This document shows positions 7,056-12,912 of a stretch of 21,184 bases of DNA, piece by piece (the stretch's first letter is position 1; every line of letters begins with the position of its first letter). Source of the stretch: Spirochaetaceae bacterium (GTDB taxonomy: Bacteria; Spirochaetota; Spirochaetia; Treponematales; Breznakiellaceae); contig JAIRPU010000117.1 in assembly GCA_031256815.1 (NCBI GenBank), positions 1 to 21,184 of the forward strand, written 5' to 3'. Below the pieces are notes generated by a model. It saw nothing but the letters and a program-made list of their open reading frames with translations, searched no databases and had not been told where the DNA came from. Both the position numbers and the translations under genes were made by a program.

Positions 7056-8342
7056 TTATTCGCGTCTTTCGATACAAGCGCCAAGTGTGGTAAGCCTTTC
7101 GACAATACGCTCGTAGCCGCGTTCAATCTGATACACGTTTTTAACAATGCTTTCGCCTTCTGCGCAAAGCGCGGCAATTATCATTGCCATTCCGGCGCGG
7201 ACATCAGGACTTGTAAGCTCCGAACCGGACAGTTTTGCAGGGCCGGAAATTACGGCGCGGTGCGGGTCGCAAAGCACAATCCGCGCGCCCATTCCAATCA
7301 GCATATCCACAAAAAACATTCGCGATTCAAACATTTTTTCGTGTACAAGCACGGTGCCTTCAACCTGCGTTGCTACAACGGTAACAATGCTGGTAAGGTC
7401 AGGCGGAAACCCTGGCCAGGGGGCGTCATCAATTTTGGGTATCATTCCTCCAAGGTCATGATTCACTCTGAGTGTTTGATTTGCGCCAATACGCAGCGTC
7501 TTTCCTTCGTGTTCCCAGCAAATTCCAAGCTTGCCAAAAGGGATTTTAACCGGACGAAGGTCGCGCGCGTCTATGCCTTCAATAATTAGCTCGCCATGCG
7601 TAACCGCGGCAAGCCCCAAAAATGAGCCCGCTTCCATATAATCGGCGCCAATTTCAAATTCGCAGCCGCCCAGTTTTTCAACTCCATGAATATGAAGGAT
7701 ATTTGAGCCTATGCCATCGATTTTAGCGCCCATAGCAACAAGCATACGGCAGAGATCCTGACAATGAGGTTCGGAGGCGGCATTTGTAAGAATCGTATCG
7801 CCCTGTGCAAGCACCGCCGCCATAATCGCGTTTTCTGTTGCTGTAACAGAAGCTTCGTCCAAAAAAATATCCGCGCCTTTAAGCGTCTTTGCGTTAAAAT
7901 TGTAGTTTTCTGTAATTGTAACGCTTGCGCCAAGCTCCGTTAAAGCCAAAAAATGAGTGTCTAACCTTCTTCTGCCAATAACATCGCCGCCAGGCGGCGG
8001 AAGCACGGCGCGGCCGGTGCGCGCAAGAAGCGGGCCGGCAAAAAGAATTGAAGCGCGAATTTTTTCGGCAAGTTCCGCAGGCACAGTGTCGCGGCAGAGC
8101 CCCTCGCCTGAAAGCCGCCATGCATTTTGCCCCGCGGATTGAATACTGCCCCCTAAAATGCGAAACACTTCGAACATTACACGGACATCTTCTATGTCCG
8201 GCACATTGCGCAATAAAACTGTCTCTTTTGTAAGAAGAGCGCAGGCAATACAGGGAAGCGCGGCGTTTTTATTGCCGCTTAAACGCACAACGCCGGAAAC
8301 AGGCGCTCCGCCTTTAATACGATACTGGTTCAAGATACTCAA
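7056..8342 (-). CDS. murA: UDP-N-acetylglucosamine 1-carboxyvinyltransferase MurA (Asp-type)
   Basis: First committed step of peptidoglycan synthesis: transfers enolpyruvate from PEP to UDP-GlcNAc in the cytoplasm. The 428-residue length is normal. Visible: SGNKNAALP at 22-30 with the catalytic Lys-Asn pair, KIRASILFAGPLLAR at 94-108, PPGGDVIGRRRLD at 117-128, and FPPDLTS with the conserved catalytic Asp near 300. The loop residue normally Cys (Cys115 in E. coli) is Asp120 here; the same change in Mycobacterium, Chlamydia and Borrelia gives fosfomycin insensitivity. The listed start is a TTG with no clear Shine-Dalgarno; a second TTG at 8333 would give MNQYRIKGG, closer to the usual N-terminus. 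It heads a two-gene unit with the methyltransferase and follows the GC-rich repeat region. Confidence 0.96.
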   Translation of the reverse strand: MSILNQYRIKGGAPVSGVVRLSGNKNAALPCIACALLTKETVLLRNVPDIEDVRVMFEVFRILGGSIQSAGQNAWRLSGEGLCRDTVPAELAEKIRASILFAGPLLARTGRAVLPPPGGDVIGRRRLDTHFLALTELGASVTITENYNFNAKTLKGADIFLDEASVTATENAIMAAVLAQGDTILTNAASEPHCQDLCRMLVAMGAKIDGIGSNILHIHGVEKLGGCEFEIGADYMEAGSFLGLAAVTHGELIIEGIDARDLRPVKIPFGKLGICWEHEGKTLRIGANQTLRVNHDLGGMIPKIDDAPWPGFPPDLTSIVTVVATQVEGTVLVHEKMFESRMFFVDMLIGMGARIVLCDPHRAVISGPAKLSGSELTSPDVRAGMAMIIAALCAEGESIVKNVYQIERGYERIVERLTTLGACIERRE

Positions 8343-8460
8343 TCTTATAGTATTAACATAAAAAAGTTAATGCAGCCAAAATTGCCCCGCGCCCGCCACT
8401 TTAGCAGGCCGTGTGTGCCCACACCCGCCGCAGGCCGCGCGAAGCGCGCTTCCACCACCA

Positions 8461-8477
8461 GCCCGCCGCAGGCGGGC
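8461..8477. repeat. GC hairpin, inverted copy of the 13-mer repeat
   Basis: GCCCGCC (8461-8467) and GGCGGGC (8471-8477) form a 7-bp stem with a GCA loop. Its core is the reverse complement of the 13-mer at 8535 and 8638. A smaller stem, GCGCT/AGCGC, follows at 8485-8498. Confidence 0.7.
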
Positions 8478-8534
8478 GCGCTTAGCGCTTGCCAGCGCCG
8501 CAAGGCGGGCGCGGCAACAACACTTTATCGCCAG

Positions 8535-8554
8535 CCGCCTGCGGCGGAACGGCC
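8535..8554. repeat. 20-base repeat, copy 1
   Basis: Matches the copy at 8638-8657 at 19 of 20 positions (A versus G at position 14). Contains a CCGCC/GGCGG hairpin with a TGC loop, followed by ACGGCC. Confidence 0.75.
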
Positions 8555-8582
8555 TCGGATGTATAGCGGTGCCTTCTCGCAG

Positions 8583-8618
8583 GCGGCGGTATGCTTTGCT
8601 TGCAAAGCATACCGCCGC
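8583..8618. repeat. Perfect 36-base palindrome
   Basis: GCGGCGGTATGCTTTGC (8583-8599) and GCAAAGCATACCGCCGC (8602-8618) are exact 17-bp inverted arms separated by TT. Too symmetric to be chance; it lacks a flanking T-run, so it is not an ordinary intrinsic terminator, although it would fold strongly in RNA from either strand. Confidence 0.85.
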
Positions 8619-8637
8619 TCCCCCTCCTCGCCCACAC

Positions 8638-8657
8638 CCGCCTGCGGCGGGACGGCC
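8638..8657. repeat. 20-base repeat, copy 2
   Basis: Second copy of the unit at 8535-8554 with one mismatch; the extra flanking C and G lengthen the hairpin to CCCGCC/GGCGGG (8637-8642 and 8646-8651). Confidence 0.75.
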
Positions 8658-8752
8658 GGCGCAGTGCGTAGTCCGCGGAACACCGGCAAAAATGCGCCCA
8701 AATATTAAAAATATGAACGCCCTTTTCGTATAAATTATTTTTTGGATAGATA

Positions 8753-9805
8753 TTATTCCCGCAATAACAGCAGCGACTCAGGCGGAATAAAAAGCCGTTC
8801 CGGTACATCTTTAAGTAGATATTTACTGCACTTCCACCAAAGTTCGCCTTTTTCAGAAGAGCCGCCATCGGCATTGGTAAAAATCAGTCCGGATTCAAAA
8901 GGCTCTTCCCAGCGCCTTATAACATTAAGCCGGATAAGGTTGTGCGCAGGCAGACTGTCCTCCGCAAGCGCCTGAAAATCATGCGCGCGCAATCCTATGT
9001 GAGTAATGCCGGAAGGAGGAGGCGCGCAAAGCCGCAGACGAATCCCCCAGTCCAGCGCAAAAACCAAATTGCCCTCCAACACACGGATAGCGGAAATATT
9101 TTTGCAGCCGGTGATTCTTGCAATTTGTACTGTCCCAGGGTTTTTAAAAACCTCTTTGGTTTCTCCTTTTGCAGAAATTTTTCCATCGCCCATTATTAAA
9201 AGTTCACTGCACAGCCGGTAAACTTCGTCCCTGCTGTGCGTTACCAAAATTACATCCTCCCGCGATTCCAGAAGCTCCAATAATTGAAGCTGCATAAGTT
9301 CACGCAGGTTTGTATCCAGCGCGGAAAAAGGCTCGTCCAGCAGTACAAGCTCAGGGTCAAGAATCAGCATCCGCGCCAGCGCAACCCGCTGCTGCTGCCC
9401 GCCGGAAAGCTGCGCCGGATACCGGTTTTCAAGCCCATTAAGCCCCAAACGTTCTATCCAGCGCAGCGCCTTTTCGTGTTTTTCGCGTTTTGGAAGCTTT
9501 AACGCAACAACAATATTTTCCAGCGCCGTCATTTTAGGAAACAGCGCATAATTTTGAAACAAATATCCTACCCGGCGCGCCTGCGGTTTTAAGTTTATTT
9601 TTTTATTTGAATCGAATAACACCCTGCCGTTAACGGCTATGTAGCCTTTGTCCGGCGTTTCAATTCCGGCAATGCATTTAAGAGTTATGCTCTTTCCTGA
9701 ACCGGATGCGCCAAAAATGCCAAGACAGCCATTGCCGGTTTCAAACTCGGCTTCAAGACAAAAATTTTTTGAAAGTTTTTTGCTAATGGAAACAGTAACA
9801 CTCAT
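8753..9805 (-). CDS. modC: Molybdate ABC transporter ATP-binding protein ModC
   Basis: ATPase that powers molybdate import with ModB and ModA; sits on the cytoplasmic face of the inner membrane. Walker A GASGSGKS at about 32-39, Q-loop YLFQNYALFP around 84, signature LSGGQQQRVALAR at 133-145, Walker B LVLLDEPFSALD at 153-164, and a His switch in LVTHSRDE. The C-terminal third has the TOBE/Mop-like small-ligand region of ModC proteins, starting around residue 230 with CKNISA and GLRAHDF. The 350-residue length is normal. Its ATG follows the modB stop by 2 bases, indicating translational coupling. It is the last gene of the molybdenum operon, and the palindrome cluster lies just downstream. Confidence 0.93.
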   Translation of the reverse strand: MSVTVSISKKLSKNFCLEAEFETGNGCLGIFGASGSGKSITLKCIAGIETPDKGYIAVNGRVLFDSNKKINLKPQARRVGYLFQNYALFPKMTALENIVVALKLPKREKHEKALRWIERLGLNGLENRYPAQLSGGQQQRVALARMLILDPELVLLDEPFSALDTNLRELMQLQLLELLESREDVILVTHSRDEVYRLCSELLIMGDGKISAKGETKEVFKNPGTVQIARITGCKNISAIRVLEGNLVFALDWGIRLRLCAPPPSGITHIGLRAHDFQALAEDSLPAHNLIRLNVIRRWEEPFESGLIFTNADGGSSEKGELWWKCSKYLLKDVPERLFIPPESLLLLRE

Positions 9806-9807
9806 CT

Positions 9808-10503
9808 TTACTGCTTCTTTTTTAAGCGTTTTTCTTTTAAACTAAAATAGTTCATAAGCGCAACTACAAGAAACGAAAAAATAACGATGATAAGCACATA
9901 GCTATACGCGGTATTCATTTCTTCATCGCCGGCGCTTACCGCAGAGTAAATCGCCAAAGGCAGAGTGCGGGTTTTTCCAGCAATATTCCCCGCAATCATT
10001 GCGGTTGCGCCGAATTCGCCAAGCCCGCGCGCAAAGGCCAACACCCCGCCGGAAGCGACCCCGGGCAGCGCCGTTGGAAGCCGTATTTTCCAAAAAATTT
10101 TATGCTCAGACAAGCCCAATGTTCTTGCCGCATAGACAATATTTGGGTCTACCTGTTCCAGCGCTCCGCGCGCCGAGCGATACATCAACGGGAACGAAAT
10201 TACCGCCGCCGCAATTACCGTAGCTTCCCAGGAGAACGCAATCCTAATGCTGAAGTAATCTACCAAAAATTTTCCTACAGGCCGGCGCGCGCCAAATATA
10301 TACAGCAGAAAAAATCCGGCGACTGTCGGCGGCAGAACCAGGGGCAGGGTTAGAATACCGTCCAGTATCATCTTCCAGTGTTTTTGCTTTATACCAACAA
10401 CGGCCCGCGCTGTTAAAACTCCAATGAAAAAAGTTACCGCAATCGATGCGGAAGCAGTTTTCATGGAGATAAGTATAGGCGATATATCCAATCCCTCACC
10501 CAT
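9808..10503 (-). CDS. modB: Molybdate ABC transporter permease ModB
   Basis: Inner-membrane channel subunit of the molybdate importer. The 231-residue protein is strongly hydrophobic with about five or six membrane segments and carries TLPLVLPPTVAGFFLL, typical of ModB/CysT permeases, and the EAA loop AARTLGLSEHKIFWKIRLPTALPG that contacts ModC, followed by AFARGLGEFGATAMIAGN, the hallmark C-terminal segment of ModB. It starts 6 bases after the modA stop with only a weak ribosome site (GGTAAAA inside the modA end), so translation is probably coupled. An internal ATG at codon 14 has no better site. Confidence 0.94.
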   Translation of the reverse strand: MGEGLDISPILISMKTASASIAVTFFIGVLTARAVVGIKQKHWKMILDGILTLPLVLPPTVAGFFLLYIFGARRPVGKFLVDYFSIRIAFSWEATVIAAAVISFPLMYRSARGALEQVDPNIVYAARTLGLSEHKIFWKIRLPTALPGVASGGVLAFARGLGEFGATAMIAGNIAGKTRTLPLAIYSAVSAGDEEMNTAYSYVLIIVIFSFLVVALMNYFSLKEKRLKKKQ

Positions 10504-10509
10504 TACGCT

Positions 10510-11328
10510 TTATTTTACCTTGCTGAATCCATACTTTTGAAAGACAGACAGCGCTTCTTCCGAAGCCAGAAAATCGACAAACATACGCGCCTCTTTTTCA
10601 TGCGCCGATGCCGTAACAACGCCCGCAGGATAGAGAACTTTTTGCTTTAAACTTCCAGCCGGAGCCTCCGCAATTATGCTGACCTTGTTTGTAGAAGCCG
10701 CATCTGTAGCGTAAACTACGCCCACACTGGCACTGCCCTCTCCAACCCACTTCAACACTTCGGTAACATTCGTACCAAGACTCGCTTTGGACTTAACCGC
10801 ATCCCAGATTTTAAGACTTTCAAAAACTTCTTTGGCATATTGCCCTGCCGGCACACTCGCCGGGTCTCCAATGGCGATGACCGGCGCAGCGGTAATGTTT
10901 TTAAAACTGGTTACAGGCGTGTTTGTTCCAGCGGTTTTTATCAGTACAATTCTGTTTTCCAAAATAGACTTTACCGATTTTTTGGAAACCAGATTTTTTC
11001 CAACAAGCGCATTCATCTGAGCCGGCGCAGCGGACATAAACACATCCGCCGGAAGGCCGGATTCAATCTGGCTTTGCAGCTTGCCGGAACTGTCGTATGT
11101 TCCTTCTACGCTAATCCATGAATATTTTTTCTGAAACAGCGGGATAAGCTCTTTATCGTAAGCGTTTTTAAGACTTGCCGCGGCAGCAACAAGAAGTTTA
11201 ACCGGCGTTTGCCCCTGCGCGGACTTATCATTCCTGGACTGGGCAAATGCAGCGCCCTGTCCAAACCCGGCAACAAGCAGCGCGAAAAGAATCAGCCGCG
11301 CAAACAAACCATTTTTTAGTTTATACAT
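10510..11328 (-). CDS. modA: Molybdate-binding periplasmic protein ModA
   Basis: Captures molybdate or tungstate in the periplasm for the ModBC importer. I set the start at the ATG at 11328: GGAGG precedes it closely and it opens a classic signal peptide, MYKLKNGLFARL followed by a hydrophobic core, with cleavage after AFA; the 33 extra codons upstream in the open frame overlap the preceding gene's end and lack a ribosome site. The mature protein shows AAAASLKNAY, GTYDSSGKL, GLPADVFMSAA and VGVVYATDA, the oxyanion-binding and hinge segments of ModA. Length is 272 residues, normal for the family. A possible internal promoter lies immediately upstream. Confidence 0.94.
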   Translation of the reverse strand: MYKLKNGLFARLILFALLVAGFGQGAAFAQSRNDKSAQGQTPVKLLVAAAASLKNAYDKELIPLFQKKYSWISVEGTYDSSGKLQSQIESGLPADVFMSAAPAQMNALVGKNLVSKKSVKSILENRIVLIKTAGTNTPVTSFKNITAAPVIAIGDPASVPAGQYAKEVFESLKIWDAVKSKASLGTNVTEVLKWVGEGSASVGVVYATDAASTNKVSIIAEAPAGSLKQKVLYPAGVVTASAHEKEARMFVDFLASEEALSVFQKYGFSKVK

Positions 11329-11342
11329 ATTTTTCCTCCATA

Positions 11343-11370
11343 AGTATAAAAAGATAAATTTATTTCCCAA
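11343..11370 (-). promoter_or_regulatory. Weak candidate internal promoter before modA
   Basis: Reverse strand: TTGGGA (11370-11365), 16-base spacer, TATACT (11348-11343). The predicted start near 11336 falls on the GGAGG ribosome site, which argues against full function. Confidence 0.25.
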
Positions 11371-12379
11371 ACGGACAAACCGGATAGGTACATTCTTTGC
11401 AGGAAAGACACAATCCGCCGTTTCCAAGGGCAGTAAAATCGTTTTTGCTCATTTTTATTCCGGCGGCGGCACGGGGCAGCGCTATGTCAAAAATAGTGGC
11501 TTTATGATACATAACACAGCCAGGCAGCCCCATTACGGCGCAGCCTTCGGGATAATAACCAAGCAAAAACATCGAACCTGGAAGTACAGGCGCGCCGTAA
11601 CTTACAATTTCCGCGCCGCTCATTTTTATTGCGGCAGGAGTGCTGTCGTCCGGGTCTACGCTCATACCGCCCGTACACAGCAGAATATCCGGCTTTTGTG
11701 AACGCGCCTCTTTTATCGCGTTAATTATGTTGTCTGTGCTGTCGTCAACTATAATATGTTTTACTACGCGAATATCAAATTGAGATAATTTTTCAATAAG
11801 CACCGGCGTAAACGAATCTTTTATCAGCCCTTTTGCAATTTCACTGCCTGTGGTTACAATGCAAGCGCTTTTTTTTATATATGGCTTTACCGAAAACAGT
11901 TTTTTGTTCTCAGCGTGTTTTTCGGCTTCCTGAATAAGAGCCTCCGGTATAACCAGCGGAATAACGCGCATACCGGCAAGTTTCTCGCCGGTTTTAACAG
12001 CGCTCCATGCATGACGGGCGGCAACAGTAACGGAATCAACCGAATTAATCTGCTGTAAAACAAAAGGGTCAAAGCAAAAGACGCCGCTGCAAACCGCGCT
12101 TAGTTCAATTTTACCCTCAACCGGAGTCCCGCAGCTTGTGTTTTCTCCACAGCATATATTCGCAAGCCGCTCCGCAGCTTCGTCTTCGTGCAACATTCCA
12201 ATCTGTTTTTCCCAAACAAAAATAGATTGTTTGCCCATCGAAAGCAGAACCGGAATATCCTCTTCGCGGACAATATGCCCCTTTCTGAATTGAGCGCCCT
12301 TAAAACCGCCTTTTACAATACGGGTAAGGTCATGGCAGAGTACCATTCCGGCTGCATCTTCTACACGGACTTTTTTCAT
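11360..12379 (-). CDS. MoeA-like molybdopterin-binding protein with Cys-rich tail
   Basis: Molybdenum-cofactor protein with a MoaB/MogA-fold domain in its C-terminal half: CIVTTGSEIAKG, DNIINAIKEA, LLCTGGMSVDPDDSTP and VMGLPGCVMYHK match the MoeA/MogA molybdopterin-binding core, where metal insertion takes place. The N-terminal half (VRVEDAAGMVLCHDLTRI, FKGAQFRKGHIVREEDI) differs from standard MoeA, and the protein is shorter (339 versus about 400 residues), as in the separate MoeA-related group common in anaerobes. It ends in CLSCKECTYPVCPFGK, four cysteines that could hold a metal or Fe-S cluster. I chose the ATG at 12379: it overlaps the mogA stop as ATGA and has GGGAG upstream, so mogA and this gene are translationally coupled. 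The precise step is inferred. Confidence 0.85.
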   Translation of the reverse strand: MKKVRVEDAAGMVLCHDLTRIVKGGFKGAQFRKGHIVREEDIPVLLSMGKQSIFVWEKQIGMLHEDEAAERLANICCGENTSCGTPVEGKIELSAVCSGVFCFDPFVLQQINSVDSVTVAARHAWSAVKTGEKLAGMRVIPLVIPEALIQEAEKHAENKKLFSVKPYIKKSACIVTTGSEIAKGLIKDSFTPVLIEKLSQFDIRVVKHIIVDDSTDNIINAIKEARSQKPDILLCTGGMSVDPDDSTPAAIKMSGAEIVSYGAPVLPGSMFLLGYYPEGCAVMGLPGCVMYHKATIFDIALPRAAAGIKMSKNDFTALGNGGLCLSCKECTYPVCPFGK

Positions 12380-12873
12380 AAGGCAGCTCCCGCACATTCA
12401 GAGCGCCTTTCAAGCAGCATATCAAGCGCGTGCGTAAGCGTTTCCAAAACCGCATTAAGATTTTCCGTGGCGGCTTTTTCACTTCCAGGCAGATTTATAA
12501 TAAGAGTTCGCTTTCTTATTCCGGCAGCCGCGCGGCTTAGCGCCGCCCTGCTTGTAATTGCGCAGCTCTCATGGCGCATAAGTTCAGGAATACCAGGCGC
12601 TAAACGCTCACAAACCGAAATAGTCGCTTCGGGCGTTACATCACGCGGGGAAAAACCTGTTCCGCCTATCGTCAGCACAAGAGGCAGCGTTTTATTATCC
12701 GCGGCGTCAATCAAAGCCTTTGCGATAATTTCAGCCTCGTCGGGAAGCACAACAATACCGGTAACATTAAACCCGGCGGCTTCAAGCATTTGCCGCACCG
12801 CCGGTCCCGCCGTATCAACACGTTCTCCGCGTGAAGCTTTGTCGCTTATGGTTAATAGCAAAACTGAATACAT
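12376..12873 (-). CDS. mogA: Molybdopterin adenylyltransferase, MogA/MoaB family
   Basis: Adenylates molybdopterin ahead of molybdate insertion; cytoplasmic. The 165-residue product is a single MogA/MoaB domain: VLLLTISDKASRGERVDTAG at the N-terminus, then LTIGGTGFSPRDVTPEAT around 67-84 (the GGTG and DVTPEAT motifs of the active site) and INLPGSEKAATENLNAVL near the end. MogA and MoaB cannot be told apart with certainty here. It is the first gene of the molybdenum operon. The start cannot lie further in because the conserved VLLLTISD begins at residue 4; there is no Shine-Dalgarno, and the promoter lies so close that the mRNA may begin at or next to the ATG. Confidence 0.92.
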   Translation of the reverse strand: MYSVLLLTISDKASRGERVDTAGPAVRQMLEAAGFNVTGIVVLPDEAEIIAKALIDAADNKTLPLVLTIGGTGFSPRDVTPEATISVCERLAPGIPELMRHESCAITSRAALSRAAAGIRKRTLIINLPGSEKAATENLNAVLETLTHALDMLLERRSECAGAAL

Positions 12874-12880
12874 AATGCGT

Positions 12881-12909
12881 ATTCTACACTAAAACAATTC
12901 GACTATCAA
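12881..12909 (-). promoter_or_regulatory. Promoter of the mog-moe-mod operon
   Basis: Reverse strand: TTGATA (12909-12904), exactly 17 bases, TAGAAT (12886-12881), each 5 of 6 to consensus. The predicted transcription start is at or within a few bases of the mogA ATG at 12873. The -35 box lies just past the stop codon of the helicase gene. Confidence 0.65.
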
Positions 12910-12912
12910 GCT

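Larger units (their letters stand above)
8380..8700. repeat. GC-rich cluster of palindromic, REP-like repeats in the murA-modC gap
   Basis: The 410-base gap between murA and modC carries no credible gene. Bases 8380-8700 are strikingly GC-rich against A/T-rich edges (8343-8380 and 8701-8752). A 13-mer, CCGCCTGCGGCGG, occurs at 8535-8547 and 8638-8650 and inverted at 8463-8475, with a truncated copy at 8425-8435; CCCACACCCGCC occurs at 8418-8429 and 8631-8642. Several copies fold into short hairpins, and there is one long perfect palindrome. This resembles a clustered REP/BIME-type element; the two genes flanking it are both on the - strand. Open frames crossing it are low-complexity Arg/Ala/Pro strings and are not believable. 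Confidence 0.75.

Noticed and set aside
8380..8700. CRISPR array
   Set aside because: The repeated units are short, differ in orientation and spacing, and there are no regular unique spacers or cas genes nearby.
8370..8733. Overlapping open frames of 106-130 codons in the murA-modC gap
   Set aside because: They exist in several frames on both strands, are low-complexity Arg/Ala/Pro strings produced by the GC-rich repeats, and have no ribosome sites.
11329..11427. N-terminal extension of ModA by 33 codons
   Set aside because: It would overlap the preceding gene and put a non-secretory stretch in front of a clear signal peptide that has its own GGAGG.
12188..12892. 234-codon + strand open frame across mogA and the moeA-like gene
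   Set aside because: It runs antisense to two well-supported, conserved genes and its translation shows no recognisable domain.
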